DNA of 64,000 nucleotides from Aestuariibaculum sediminum. GTDB taxonomy: Bacteria; Bacteroidota; Bacteroidia; Flavobacteriales; Flavobacteriaceae. This document shows positions 1-10,057 of the stretch, one piece after another. The stretch covers positions 124,001-188,000 of the forward strand of contig NZ_JACVXB010000005.1 of NCBI RefSeq assembly GCF_014596945.1, written 5' to 3'. Numbering within the stretch: the stretch's first letter is position 1; the number at the start of each line of letters is the position of its first letter. The notes under the pieces were generated by a model that worked only from the letters and a program-made list of their open reading frames with translations, did not search any database and was not told the DNA's origin. The translations under genes and the position numbers were made by a program.

Positions 1-3000
1 CCAAATATTTTAACTGAGAATTTAACTAATAACAACATTCCTTTTGCTTCCAAAGCGCAAAACCAGACAAAAGTTTCTACTCAAAAACTAAACATATCAG
101 GTATAATTACCGATATTAATAACCAACCTTTACCAGGTGCTACTGTACTTGAAAAAGGAACAACAAATGGAGCTCAAAGTGATTTTGATGGTAGATTTAG
201 CCTACAAATATCTAATCCCAATGCGGTTTTAGTAGTATCTTATATTGGTTTTAAAACCCAGGAAATTTCTATTGGAAACCAAACACAATTCAACATTAAA
301 TTAGAAGAAGATTCTGCAGTACTTGACGAAGTAGTTGTTGTAGGTTACGGTACGCAGCAAAAAGCAAATGTAACTGGAGCCGTTTCTCAAATTTCAGGAG
401 AAAAGTTACAATCAAGACCTGTAACAAATGTTTCTGCTGCATTACAAGGACAAATTCCAGGTGTAACCGTACAAGCACAAGGAGGTGCTCCTGGTGCAAA
501 TTCGGCTATTACCATTCGAGGCTTATCATCTTTAAACGGAGGAGGCGCCTTAGTAATTGTAGATGGTATTCCGGGAAACCTGAATAATGTTAACCCAGAT
601 GATATTGAGTCGATCTCTGTTCTAAAGGATGGTGCTTCGGCTGCTATTTACGGTTCGCGCGCTTCTGGCGGTGTTATTTTAATAACCACAAAAAAAGGAA
701 AAACAGGGAAAACAACAGTTACATACAATGGTAATTCTGCAATTCAAACCCCCACCATTGTACCTAAACAGCTAGATCCAATTGATTCTGCTATTTACGG
801 AAACCTGGCATTTGCTAATGCTGGCCGTGGTACGTTGTATCCTCAGTATGTTCTTGATGCGTTAAACGACCCGAATGTATCTGCTGTTGCAAATACGAGT
901 AACACCAGAGATTTCTTCTTTACAGGCGATTTCGATTGGACTGAGCATTTTTACAATTCAAGATTCCAACAAAACCATTCCTTAAGTATTGCTGGTGGTA
1001 GTGAACAAAACACCTATAATATTTCTGCTTCTTGGTTAGACCAAGATGGTTACTTTTCTAAATGGGGACCAGATAACTTCGACCGCTATACCTTTAGAGT
1101 TAATTTAAGCAATAAACTAATTCCAGAAAAATTAACATTAAACACCAATATTAGCTTAACATCGAACGACCGCCTACAATCTTCACTTCAAGCCGGTGTA
1201 ATACAGAGTGTTTTTCAAGCAGGTAGAAATCAAGAAATTTATGACCCTAATGGCAACTATTCTCGATACAGATTTCAGCAAAATACCCTGCAATTATTAC
1301 AGGAAGCTGGATTTGACGAAGACAAAACCCACAGAATGGAAGGTCGCTTAGGCCTGAACTGGAACGTTACAAAGGAGTTTTCGGTTGAAACCTTATTAGG
1401 TTACAATATTCAATGGCAAAAAGGAACCTTGTTCGGCCGTGGTTATTACAAACACAACACCGAAGGAGATATCGTCGATCCAAATGGTGTGCCCAGATGG
1501 GTAAACCAGCCAACCCGTGTTATTTTAAATAACGGCTACAACAGGTTTTACACCACCCAGGCCATTGCCAGATATAAAAAGTCATTCAACAAACACAATA
1601 TCGAGGTATTGGTGGGTGCTTCTGCTGAAGAATCGTATAACGAAACTAATTCTACACAACGCTTTAATATTAACGGAAACGAACTTGCCGCCCTAAATTT
1701 AGGTGATCCTGACACGGCACAAAACAGTTTTGGTATTGGAGAATGGGGAATTTTATCTCAATTTGGTAGAGCTGTTTATAGTTTCGACAATAAATACATT
1801 GTTGAAGGAACGTTTAGAAGAGATGGTTCTTCTAGATTTTCAGATGAAAATAAATGGGGATTCTTCCCTTCGGTATTGGCTGCATGGCGTGTAAGCAACG
1901 AGTCTTTCATGCAAAATATAAAGGCTATTTCTAATTTGAAATTAAAAGCATCTTATGGTGAAACTGGTAACCAAAGTGGTATTGGTCTTTACGATCATAT
2001 TAACACCATTACTCCAACAGGAAATTTATTATTACCCGATGGTGGAGGTATTCAACCCATTTACAGAAACCCTCAATTAGCATCTCAAGATCGAACTTGG
2101 GAAACCGTTAAATCTTTTAACTACGGAATTGAATTAGGCTTTTTAAGCAACAGATTACAAGGTGAATTTAACTATTTTGTTAAGCGTAATGAAAACATGT
2201 TAATTAACATCGATGTACCTTCAATTATAGGTATTGGTGTACCTACTAATAATAACGGTGAGTTAGAAACTAAAGGTTGGGATGCTCAAATTTCTTGGAC
2301 AGATACCGTTGAAAGTATTGGCCTTAAATATAGTATTGGTGCTAATATTTTCGATCAAACCGATAAAATTGTTTCTCTTGATCAGGAAACAGTTAACCTA
2401 GGTACAGGCATTAGAAACCTTCAAGGTTACCCTTCAAACGGTATCTTCGGATTTAGAACAAACGGCATATACCGAACTCAGGAACAATTCGACAACGGTG
2501 TTAGATTTAATAATGGCGTTGAAGAACTTGGAGACATCGAATACGTAGACATTGATGGCGATGGTCAAGTATCGAACAACCCAGACGACATCGCTTATAT
2601 TGGCGATTTAAAACCTAGATATGTTTACGGGTTTAACTTTAGTGCTGAATGGAAAAACTTTGATTTTTCGGCATTCTTCCAAGGCGTAGGTAAACGCAAT
2701 TATTATTTAAATGCAGATGCTGTTGGTCCATTTAGAAACCCATGGGACAACTGGGCATTTGCAGAACTAGGTGACTACTGGACACCAGACAACGTTAATG
2801 CCAAGTACCCAAGACCACTAGCCCGTGGTACTAACTTTAGATTCTCTGATTTCTGGATGCAGGATGCGTCTTACATCCGACTTAAAAACCTACAAGTAGG
2901 TTATAATCTTGCAGAAAAGCATTTAAGCAAAATAGGGTTTAAATCTTTTAGAATTTATTTCAGTGGTGAAAATCTTTGGGAAAAAACCAACCTGATTTTA

Positions 3001-3084
3001 TTCGACCCAGAAATAAATTCTTTAAATGGACGAGCATATCCATTAAACAGAAGTTACTCTTTAGGTATTAATGTTTCACTTTAA
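1..3084 (+). CDS. SusC/RagA-family TonB-dependent outer-membrane receptor (5' partial)
   Basis: This is the outer-membrane channel that imports oligosaccharides with its SusD lid and TonB energy. The reading frame is open from base 1, so the start and signal peptide lie outside the window. The visible part begins with a CarboxypepD_reg-like domain (roughly codons 33-105), then the SusC hallmark DEVVVVGYG at codons 109-117, then a plug domain containing TIRGLSS, VDGIPG and a LKDGASAAIYGSRASGG-like stretch. A long beta-barrel follows and ends in the aromatic-rich tail typical of outer-membrane barrels. A TTG at 835 is an internal codon and not the start. The SusD gene follows after nine bases. 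The fucosidase and sulfatase genes downstream suggest a fucose-containing glycan as substrate; that is inferred from context only. Confidence 0.95.
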   Translation, partial: PNILTENLTNNNIPFASKAQNQTKVSTQKLNISGIITDINNQPLPGATVLEKGTTNGAQSDFDGRFSLQISNPNAVLVVSYIGFKTQEISIGNQTQFNIKLEEDSAVLDEVVVVGYGTQQKANVTGAVSQISGEKLQSRPVTNVSAALQGQIPGVTVQAQGGAPGANSAITIRGLSSLNGGGALVIVDGIPGNLNNVNPDDIESISVLKDGASAAIYGSRASGGVILITTKKGKTGKTTVTYNGNSAIQTPTIVPKQLDPIDSAIYGNLAFANAGRGTLYPQYVLDALNDPNVSAVANTSNTRDFFFTGDFDWTEHFYNSRFQQNHSLSIAGGSEQNTYNISASWLDQDGYFSKWGPDNFDRYTFRVNLSNKLIPEKLTLNTNISLTSNDRLQSSLQAGVIQSVFQAGRNQEIYDPNGNYSRYRFQQNTLQLLQEAGFDEDKTHRMEGRLGLNWNVTKEFSVETLLGYNIQWQKGTLFGRGYYKHNTEGDIVDPNGVPRWVNQPTRVILNNGYNRFYTTQAIARYKKSFNKHNIEVLVGASAEESYNETNSTQRFNINGNELAALNLGDPDTAQNSFGIGEWGILSQFGRAVYSFDNKYIVEGTFRRDGSSRFSDENKWGFFPSVLAAWRVSNESFMQNIKAISNLKLKASYGETGNQSGIGLYDHINTITPTGNLLLPDGGGIQPIYRNPQLASQDRTWETVKSFNYGIELGFLSNRLQGEFNYFVKRNENMLINIDVPSIIGIGVPTNNNGELETKGWDAQISWTDTVESIGLKYSIGANIFDQTDKIVSLDQETVNLGTGIRNLQGYPSNGIFGFRTNGIYRTQEQFDNGVRFNNGVEELGDIEYVDIDGDGQVSNNPDDIAYIGDLKPRYVYGFNFSAEWKNFDFSAFFQGVGKRNYYLNADAVGPFRNPWDNWAFAELGDYWTPDNVNAKYPRPLARGTNFRFSDFWMQDASYIRLKNLQVGYNLAEKHLSKIGFKSFRIYFSGENLWEKTNLILFDPEINSLNGRAYPLNRSYSLGINVSL

Positions 3085-3093
3085 TAATTAAAC

Positions 3094-4695
3094 ATGAAAA
3101 AAATGAGAATTAAATATATATTAGCGATACTTGTGCTTAACATGACCATTGTAGGTTGTGACGACATATTAGACAAGTATCCACAAGACGAACTATCTGG
3201 ATCGGTATTCTGGAAAACCGAAAACGATTTTAAAGCTGTAGCCAACGATTTATATTCGGCTTACAATCTAATTTCAATCACAGACGGAAACTCTATAGAT
3301 TACTTTTCGAACAGCAATGTGAGTAGAGGGGCTCACGACGTCCCAAATACCGATGGTGTTTGGAACAGTGCTTACGCTATAATAAGACGTGCTAATTTTC
3401 TAATAGAAAGTGCAGAGACTTCAACAGTAGAAGAAACCATTAAGAACCGTTACATTGGAGAAGCACGTTATTTTCGAGGATTAGCTCACTTTTTACTGGT
3501 ACAACGTTACGGAGACGTACCTTTAGTTGAAACAACCTTAGATTTTTCAGAGCTTGAACCAGAAAGAGATTCCAGAGCAACAGTAATTAATAAAGTTGTT
3601 GAAGACATTGAATTTGCCGCTGCAAACCTACCAAATGCAACAGATGCTGCTGGAAGAGTTTCTAGAGGTGCTGCCTTAGGCATGTTAAGCAGAATAGGAC
3701 TGTACGAAGGTACTCATGCCAAATACCACAACTCAGGAAGCGATGCTAACACTTTATTAACAAAAGCCAAAAATGCAGCACAAACGGTAATAAGCGAGGC
3801 CAACTATTCGGTTTTCCAATCGCCTTTGGACGAAATTTTCTTTGATGCGAATCAAGATAATGATGAAGTTATTATTTCTATCGCTTATGACGAAAGTTAC
3901 ACCAATGTATCTCCAAGAGGAAGAGGTCATGTTATCGATGCGGTTCAAGACCCTACCAAATACTTAGCAGATGCTTTTTTATGTACCGACGGATTACCAA
4001 TAGATCAATCACCACTTTTCCAAGGTTATGGTTCCTTAACCACGGAGTTCGAAAACAGAGACCCTAGAATGACTTCTGTAATTTGGGAGCCTTACACTAC
4101 TTTCGACAACTCACCATTAGTTCCAGATTTAACCCGTACCTCTACCGGTTACTGGCCTAAAAAACCTGGAGACCCAATTGCACAGACTGTAACATTTGTT
4201 TACACCGATGTTATCATCATGAGATTGGCAGAAGTATTACTTAATTACGCTGAAGCAGCGTACGAATTAGATGGAAGTATTAGCGACAGCGATCTTGACT
4301 TTTCTATTAATAAACTACGAGACCGAGTTGGGATGGTTCATTTAACAAACAACCATGTTACCATTAATAATTTAGACATGAAAGAAGAAATTAGAAGAGA
4401 GCGTCGTATAGAATTATCTGGTGAAGGATTTAGATATAATGACATAATTAGATGGAAAACAGCCGAAAACGTACTAGCTAATGCTGTTTTAGGCGCTAAA
4501 TTCCAGCAATCGGATTATCCTAATTTAACCGTTGGAACCGACGTTAATTTAGACGCAGATGGATTTATAATTGCCGAAGATAGTAGTGTTAGAAATTTTG
4601 ATGCTTCCAAGCATTATTTGTTCCCATTACCATTAAGAGAATTAAATTTAAATCCAAACTTAGTGCAAAACCCTAATTGGGGAGGTAGCAACTAA
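3094..4695 (+). CDS. SusD/RagB-family glycan-binding lipoprotein
   Basis: This is the surface lipoprotein that caps the SusC channel and binds glycan. The N-terminus is a lipoprotein signal with lipobox IVGC (Cys22). The SusD pattern follows: an N-terminal helical region with YIGEARYFRGLAHFLL and RYGDVPL (about residues 125-150), TPR-like helices, and the C-terminal IRRERRIELSGEGFRYNDIIRW segment region near residues 435-455 found in nearly all SusD proteins. At 533 residues the length is usual. It sits nine bases after SusC, so the pair is co-transcribed, and a strong hairpin terminator follows at 4733. Met1 or Met4 could be the start. Sugar specificity cannot be read from the sequence. Confidence 0.95.
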   Translation: MKKMRIKYILAILVLNMTIVGCDDILDKYPQDELSGSVFWKTENDFKAVANDLYSAYNLISITDGNSIDYFSNSNVSRGAHDVPNTDGVWNSAYAIIRRANFLIESAETSTVEETIKNRYIGEARYFRGLAHFLLVQRYGDVPLVETTLDFSELEPERDSRATVINKVVEDIEFAAANLPNATDAAGRVSRGAALGMLSRIGLYEGTHAKYHNSGSDANTLLTKAKNAAQTVISEANYSVFQSPLDEIFFDANQDNDEVIISIAYDESYTNVSPRGRGHVIDAVQDPTKYLADAFLCTDGLPIDQSPLFQGYGSLTTEFENRDPRMTSVIWEPYTTFDNSPLVPDLTRTSTGYWPKKPGDPIAQTVTFVYTDVIIMRLAEVLLNYAEAAYELDGSISDSDLDFSINKLRDRVGMVHLTNNHVTINNLDMKEEIRRERRIELSGEGFRYNDIIRWKTAENVLANAVLGAKFQQSDYPNLTVGTDVNLDADGFIIAEDSSVRNFDASKHYLFPLPLRELNLNPNLVQNPNWGGSN

Positions 4696-4732
4696 TTCCA
4701 TAACATAAGTATTTGTTGAGTTAATTTCTTAA

Positions 4733-4771
4733 ACGAGCACCATTTGCTACGGCATGGTGCTCGTTTTTTTT
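4733..4771 (+). terminator. Rho-independent terminator after susCD
   Basis: An 11-bp perfect stem (ACGAGCACCAT at 4733-4743 with ATGGTGCTCGT at 4754-4764) and a 10-base loop are followed by eight T residues. It lies 37 bases after the SusD stop and separates susCD from the fucosidase operon. Confidence 0.9.
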
Positions 4772-4780
4772 ATGAAACCA

Positions 4781-4834
4781 TATACTAAAATTAAATATTT
4801 AGGGCATTAGCCCTAAATATTTAATTTTAGTATA
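4781..4834. promoter_or_regulatory. Perfect 25-bp palindrome upstream of the fucosidase operon, candidate TetR operator
   Basis: Arms 4781-4805 and 4810-4834 are exact reverse complements around the four-base spacer ATTA. The inner ten bases of each arm (TATTTAGGGC and GCCCTAAATA) are identical to the palindrome at 11564-11601, upstream of the TetR-type gene. The 3' end of the right arm runs into TATATTTA (4831-4838), which differs at one base from the Bacteroidetes -7 box TAnnTTTG, so a bound repressor would cover the promoter. No T-run follows, and a separate terminator lies just upstream, which argues against a terminator role. The operator assignment is inference. Confidence 0.7.
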
Positions 4835-4873
4835 TTTACAACCTGAAAGTGAATCTGAAAAACAAAAGAAATA

Positions 4874-6781
4874 ATGATATTGAAACATTTAAACCTCCTT
4901 ACTCTAGTTATTTTATTTTGCGCTGGCAACATTCATGCACAATGGTCTATTAAAGGAACAAAAACCGATAAAAACGCAAGATGGAACCACATTCAATTTT
5001 TTAGCGATAAAGATTGGAACTCCAGTAATTTTGCTTCAGAAAAAGACATGAAATGGTTTAACGATGCTAGATATGGTATGTTTATTCATTTCGGCCTATC
5101 GACATACATTAAAAAAGACCTTAGTTGGGGCATGTGCTATACCCGAAAAGCTCCTGACGGAGGTCATGGCCCGATTGCAGACTCGGTTTGGGTTACCTAT
5201 CCTGAACAATTCGAATTTAAAAATTTTGATGCTAAAAAATGGGTGCAAATTGCCAAAGATGCAGGTATGAAATACATTGTTACCATAGCAAAACATCATG
5301 ACGGATTTCATATGTGGGACACGAAATATTCCGATTTTAAAGTGACTAACACACCTTTTGGGCGCGATTATTTAAAAGAAATAGCTGATGCTTGTCATGA
5401 AGCCAATATGAAATTTGGTATTTACTATTCACAACGTGACTGGTATCACCCCGATTACGCCCCAATTGACACCTCTTTAGTTGTTAGACAAAATGAAGCG
5501 CCTTATTACAGGCCAAAACCTGAAGTTGATAAAGTGTTACCTGGACCAACTCATGAAAAGTATAAAGAATACCAGTTTAATGTGGTTAGAGAATTATGCA
5601 CTAACTACGGAAAAGTAGATGTTTTTTGGTTCGATGCCTCTTGGTGGGGCGGAATGTTTACCGCAGACATGTGGGATTCTGAAGCGCTTACCAGAATGAT
5701 ACGCGAATTACAACCAGGCATAATTATTAACAACCGTGCTTCCATACCTGGCGATTTCGATACACCAGAACAAAAAATAGGCATGTATCAAGAACGACCT
5801 TGGGAAAGCTGTATCACCTTAACGCATTCTTGGTCGTATTCTGATACACCACCGAAATCGAAAGAAAATATCATTAAAATGATAACCTCTACAGCCTGCG
5901 GAAACGGCAACATGCTCCTCAGCTGGGGATCAAAATGGGATGGTGCTTTTGATCAGGATGAAGTAGAACGCCTGGAAGAGGTTGGTAAATGGATGAAAAG
6001 CTACGGACAATCGATTTACAATACAAAAGGCGGACCGTGGTATCCTCAAAAATGGGGAGGCAGTACCTACCAAAACAAAACCATTTATTTACATATTACC
6101 AATAAATCGCTTAATTCTTTAAAACTACCAGGGATAGCTTCAAAAATTAAAAAAGCTAAGGTGTTAACTGGAGGCGAAATAAGTTTTACCCAAAATAAAT
6201 CGGAAATAGTATTTAATCTTTCAGAAGTAAATAAAACGGAAGAAACGATTATTATTGAACTTACCTGCAAAAAGACTATTACTGGTATGTTTGGCTCTGA
6301 GCTTTCTAATTCGTTATTTTCAGATCCTTCATACGGTAACATTATATCTAACAATGCAACATTTACATTAAGCTCTCAATCTGATGAAGATGATTCGAAA
6401 TTCCATAGTTTATTGTTTTCAAACAAACTTTTTAATAGTCCTTTTGCATTTCATACGAAAGAAGAAAAAGAGTCTTATACCGTCGTCGACTTAGGGAAAA
6501 ATTATACTGTTAAGGGGGTCGATATTTTTAATCAGAAACATTATTTAACTAAGGATCTTAATTTTAGTGTTCTTATTTCTAAAGATGGGAATAACTGGAA
6601 AAAAGTTGAAGATAAAAAAGGTAGCTTTTATCACTGGGAGGTGCCTGTAACCCAATTTAATGCTGGCATTGAATTACCAGGGGTAGAGACCAGATTTATA
6701 AAAATAGTGGTTACCTCATCAAATCCAGCCGCACTTCATCTTAAAAAGATTCAAGTTTACGGTACAGATATTGATAATTAG
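4874..6781 (+). CDS. GH29 alpha-L-fucosidase with C-terminal F5/8 type C domain
   Basis: This enzyme is predicted to hydrolyse terminal alpha-L-fucose from oligosaccharides, probably in the periplasm. A signal peptide ends near NIHAQW (residue 24). The GH29 barrel begins with WFNDARYGMFIHFG; other family blocks are IAKHHDGFHMW and GIYYSQRDWYHPDY. VFWFDAS carries the expected nucleophile Asp254. A galactose-binding-like F5/8 type C (discoidin) domain occupies about residues 500-635 (YTVVDLGKNYTVKGVDIF, RFIKIVV), which suggests glycan docking. It is the first gene after the terminator and palindrome, and appears to start the operon running to 11521. A family with relaxed specificity cannot be excluded, but the GH29 assignment is firm. 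Confidence 0.93.
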   Translation: MILKHLNLLTLVILFCAGNIHAQWSIKGTKTDKNARWNHIQFFSDKDWNSSNFASEKDMKWFNDARYGMFIHFGLSTYIKKDLSWGMCYTRKAPDGGHGPIADSVWVTYPEQFEFKNFDAKKWVQIAKDAGMKYIVTIAKHHDGFHMWDTKYSDFKVTNTPFGRDYLKEIADACHEANMKFGIYYSQRDWYHPDYAPIDTSLVVRQNEAPYYRPKPEVDKVLPGPTHEKYKEYQFNVVRELCTNYGKVDVFWFDASWWGGMFTADMWDSEALTRMIRELQPGIIINNRASIPGDFDTPEQKIGMYQERPWESCITLTHSWSYSDTPPKSKENIIKMITSTACGNGNMLLSWGSKWDGAFDQDEVERLEEVGKWMKSYGQSIYNTKGGPWYPQKWGGSTYQNKTIYLHITNKSLNSLKLPGIASKIKKAKVLTGGEISFTQNKSEIVFNLSEVNKTEETIIIELTCKKTITGMFGSELSNSLFSDPSYGNIISNNATFTLSSQSDEDDSKFHSLLFSNKLFNSPFAFHTKEEKESYTVVDLGKNYTVKGVDIFNQKHYLTKDLNFSVLISKDGNNWKKVEDKKGSFYHWEVPVTQFNAGIELPGVETRFIKIVVTSSNPAALHLKKIQVYGTDIDN

Positions 6782-6829
6782 AAGTCTTATGCTTTATCAA
6801 ACAAAAAACATAAATCAAAATACAGTACA

Positions 6830-7885
6830 TTGAAACAATTCTTAATCGCTATAGCCACAATATTCACTACAGTCATGGTATACGGCCAGAATATGACATC
6901 CTTCGCCGACCAATGGGAGTTTATTGGTACTGCCATTAATGAACCAGGATATACTATTTGGGGTACATCACCTATTATGGATGAAGACGGTCATGTTCAT
7001 TTGTTCGTTGCAAGATGGCCATGCGAACTAAATGTAGATCCAGGTTGGCGTACGCATAGTGAAATTGCTCATTATATAGGAGACAATCCCGAAGGTCCTT
7101 TTAAATTTTCAGATATAGTAGTAGAAGGCGATATTAATATTATAACTGAATCTACTCAATCTATAAAAAAAATATACGCACCTCATAATCCAACGATTAA
7201 AAAGATTAACGACCAATATGCTCTACTTTATATTGTAAATACCGGAATTGAAAAACATCCATCAAATCAATATATCTGTATGGCGGTTTCAAAAAGTTTA
7301 AATGGTCCTTGGAAAAAAGTTGGAGATAATGGTAAAATACTTGACACACCTAATAACCCCGAATATTGGAATTATAAGGCAACTAACGGCGTAAATAACC
7401 CTACGCTGCTGCAACACCCTAACGGCGGCTATTTTTTATATTTTAAATCTGAAAAAGCCAAAATGGGCTTAGCGATTGCTGAAAACCTTTCAGGCCCATA
7501 CATCCAAATGCCTTTTCCTGTAACAGCCAACAACCAATCTATTGAAGATGGTTACGCTTTTGTGTACAATAATCAGTTTTGCCTACTTACAACAGACAAC
7601 CATGGCATTATTGAATCTGGTGGTGGTATTCTTTGGAAATCTGATGATGGCATTCATTTTAACGATTACGAAAAAGGATTTCATCGTATAAACCAATATA
7701 CCAACATTAATATGAAAGACGTTGCCGTGCATTATGGCCCAAAAAACAGAACTTATGCAAAATTTGAACGCCCTCAAATTTTATTTCAAAATAACCAACC
7801 TGCATATGTATATATGCCATCAGGCACCAACATTTTTGGAGGTGATTGCACCGTAAGTTACATTCTGAAATTCAAAGAAAATTAG
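6830..7885 (+). CDS. Secreted five-bladed beta-propeller glycoside hydrolase-like protein
   Basis: The 351-residue protein has a signal peptide (MKQFLIAIATIF...VYGQ) that is complete only if the TTG at 6830 is the start, so TTG is chosen. Repeated propeller-blade patterns are visible: IWGTSPIMDEDGHVHLFVARW near residue 45, YAPHNPTIKK near 120, GVNNPTLLQHPNGGYFLYF near 190, and DGYAFVYNNQFCLL near 230. They resemble the GH43/GH117/GH130-type fold with acidic residues at blade starts. It lies between two fucosidases, so it probably acts on the same glycan, perhaps on a non-fucose or anhydro-sugar linkage. The exact family cannot be set by eye, and a lyase or binding role is possible. Confidence 0.7.
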   Translation: MKQFLIAIATIFTTVMVYGQNMTSFADQWEFIGTAINEPGYTIWGTSPIMDEDGHVHLFVARWPCELNVDPGWRTHSEIAHYIGDNPEGPFKFSDIVVEGDINIITESTQSIKKIYAPHNPTIKKINDQYALLYIVNTGIEKHPSNQYICMAVSKSLNGPWKKVGDNGKILDTPNNPEYWNYKATNGVNNPTLLQHPNGGYFLYFKSEKAKMGLAIAENLSGPYIQMPFPVTANNQSIEDGYAFVYNNQFCLLTTDNHGIIESGGGILWKSDDGIHFNDYEKGFHRINQYTNINMKDVAVHYGPKNRTYAKFERPQILFQNNQPAYVYMPSGTNIFGGDCTVSYILKFKEN

Positions 7886-7927
7886 AACAACTCAAATTGA
7901 AAAATATACTTTAGAAACAAATTCATC

Positions 7928-9325
7928 ATGGCTAAAAAATTATCCTTAGGTATTTATTTTATTTTATTATTTGCGAGCAGTATGTTAGCTCAAAACGATT
8001 ATAAAGTTCCAATTCCCACTCAAGCACAATTAGACTGGCAAAACTCTGAATTGGTTGCTGTATTTCATTACGATCTTCACGTTTTCGACAATAAGAAGTA
8101 CAACCAGAAAGAAAACAGAATTACACCTATAGAAGACATTAATGTTTTTAATCCAGAACAACTAGACACAGACCAATGGATAAAATCGGTTAAAGATGCA
8201 GGGTGTAAAATTGCCATTTTAACAGCTACGCACGAAACAGGTTTTGCCCTTTACCAAAGCGACGTTAACCCTTATTCACTAAAAGCAGTTAAATGGAGAG
8301 ATGGCAAAGGTGATATTGTAAAGGATTTTGTAGAATCATGCAGAAAATATGGTGTAAAACCAGGAATATACATTGGAATTCGTTGGAATTCATTTTTTGG
8401 GATTCACGACTTTATGGTAGAAGGAGACAGCGATTTTGCCAAAAACAGACAAGAATACTATAACCGCATGTGCGAAGGCATGGTAGATGAACTAATGTCT
8501 CGTTATGGCGATTTAGCTATCGTATGGTTCGATGGCGGCGCCCATGGGCCGGAAAAAGGCGGCGCTGATATTTTACCAATTGCAGAAAAATATCAAAAGA
8601 GCATTGTTTTTTATCACAATACGCAAAGAGCTGATATTCGTTGGGGTGGTAGTGAATCTGGCACTGTGCCCTACCCTTGTTGGGGTAACTATCCGTTTCC
8701 TTACTCACATTCAACGAATCAAGAAGTTATTTTTAAAAACAACTTTCAGTTATTAAAAACAGGAGATTCTAATGGAAAATTTTACATGCCTGCTATGAGT
8801 GATGCGCCGTTAAGAGGCTACAATGGTCGCCATGAGTGGTTTTGGGAACCAAACGACGAAGCTCACGTTTTTCCTCTGAAAAATTTAATGCACATGTATT
8901 ACAATTCGGTGGGACACAACTCTTCATTAATTCTTGGAATAACTCCAGATCCAAACGGTCTTGTTCCTGAACCAGATGTAAAACGTCTTAAAGAATTCGG
9001 TGACAACATTAAACGCAATTTTTCAAATCCGATAGCGCGCACTTCAGGAAACAAAACGAAACTCACAGTAAAATTACCTTCTACACAGAAGATCAATCAA
9101 ATTGTACTTACTGAAGATATTACTCAGGGTGAACGTGTTAGAAAGTTTATTTTGGAAGGAAGAACAAAACAAGGTTGGAAAACTATTTTCGAAGGCTCAT
9201 GTATCGGACATAAATTTATTCATAAATTCGATGACATAGATGTCTCTCAAGTACGTTTAAAAATAACCGCAGCTCAAGATAAACCTTTAATAAAATCATT
9301 TGAGATATTTCACCTTACCGACTAA
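7928..9325 (+). CDS. GH29 alpha-L-fucosidase (second copy, divergent subgroup)
   Basis: This is a second secreted alpha-L-fucosidase, shorter than the first (465 residues) and lacking the discoidin domain. The signal peptide ends near MLAQND. The GH29 blocks are ILTATHETGFALYQS, then GVKPGIYIGIRW, then LAIVWFDGGAHG with predicted nucleophile Asp202. NSSLILGITPDPNGLVPEPDVKRLKEFG marks the end of the barrel (about residues 335-360), followed by a C-terminal beta domain. The ITPDPNGL and REFG-type ending resembles the subgroup that prefers internal alpha-1,3/4 fucosyl branches, but that is inference. It sits 42 bases after the propeller gene and 11 before the esterase, in one operon. Confidence 0.9.
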   Translation: MAKKLSLGIYFILLFASSMLAQNDYKVPIPTQAQLDWQNSELVAVFHYDLHVFDNKKYNQKENRITPIEDINVFNPEQLDTDQWIKSVKDAGCKIAILTATHETGFALYQSDVNPYSLKAVKWRDGKGDIVKDFVESCRKYGVKPGIYIGIRWNSFFGIHDFMVEGDSDFAKNRQEYYNRMCEGMVDELMSRYGDLAIVWFDGGAHGPEKGGADILPIAEKYQKSIVFYHNTQRADIRWGGSESGTVPYPCWGNYPFPYSHSTNQEVIFKNNFQLLKTGDSNGKFYMPAMSDAPLRGYNGRHEWFWEPNDEAHVFPLKNLMHMYYNSVGHNSSLILGITPDPNGLVPEPDVKRLKEFGDNIKRNFSNPIARTSGNKTKLTVKLPSTQKINQIVLTEDITQGERVRKFILEGRTKQGWKTIFEGSCIGHKFIHKFDDIDVSQVRLKITAAQDKPLIKSFEIFHLTD

Positions 9326-9336
9326 AATATTAAGTC

Positions 9337-10035
9337 ATGTTTAAAATACGTTTACTATATATACCAGTTGGTTTAGTAGCTTTTCTGCTCCTAGCTTGCT
9401 CTCCGCAAAAAACTAAAACGATAGCCTGTATTGGCGATAGCATTACGTTTGGAGCCAGACTCGAAAACCCAATTCAGGATTCTTATCCATCCAAATTACA
9501 GTCTCTGCTTGGAACAAATTATAACGTCATTAATTTTGGAGTAAGCAGTTGCACGCTTATTCGAAAAGGCAGCCCTAATGTTTGGCAACAGCTGGAAAAC
9601 ATAAGAGAGTCACAGCCAGACCTTGTTGTTATAAGTTTAGGAACCAACGACACTTGTGGTATGGGCACCTGTGGCTCAAGAGTATGCTGGGAGCATAACG
9701 ATGAATTTGAGTCAGATTACGTTGATTTGATTCATGAATTTAAAAAAATCCCTTCACACCCTGAAATTTATATTTGTGCACCAACCCCCATGGTATTGGA
9801 AACGCCAGGGTTAAATAACGAACGCATACAAGGCTTAACTATTAGAAAACCACGTTTACAAAAATTAATAAGCATCATTCGGGCAGTGGCTAAAAAAGAG
9901 CAAGTTAACTTTATAGATTTAAACACACCATTAAATCATAAGCCTGAATTTTTCACTGTAAAAGATGGCGTTCATCCAAATAAAAAAGGCTATCTAGCTA
10001 TAGCTGAAATAGTAGCGAAAGCCATAAAGGAATAA
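9337..10035 (+). CDS. SGNH/GDSL-family esterase lipoprotein
   Basis: This is a predicted carbohydrate esterase, probably removing O-acyl groups from the imported glycan before the fucosidases act. The N-terminus is a lipoprotein signal with Cys21 after FLLLA. SGNH block I is GDSITFG with catalytic Ser35, block III is LGTNDTC, and block V is DGVHPN with Asp210 and His213. An insert rich in Cys (CGMGTCGSRVCW) follows block III, which might form disulfides. The 232-residue length is normal. It is tightly packed between a fucosidase and a sulfatase. The acyl group cannot be inferred from sequence. Confidence 0.85.
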   Translation: MFKIRLLYIPVGLVAFLLLACSPQKTKTIACIGDSITFGARLENPIQDSYPSKLQSLLGTNYNVINFGVSSCTLIRKGSPNVWQQLENIRESQPDLVVISLGTNDTCGMGTCGSRVCWEHNDEFESDYVDLIHEFKKIPSHPEIYICAPTPMVLETPGLNNERIQGLTIRKPRLQKLISIIRAVAKKEQVNFIDLNTPLNHKPEFFTVKDGVHPNKKGYLAIAEIVAKAIKE

Positions 10036-10057
10036 ACTGATTTAACACCACCCAAGT

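Noticed and set aside
835-3084. SusC gene starting at the TTG 835
   Set aside because: The frame is open to base 1 and contains the upstream CarboxypepD_reg and plug domains.
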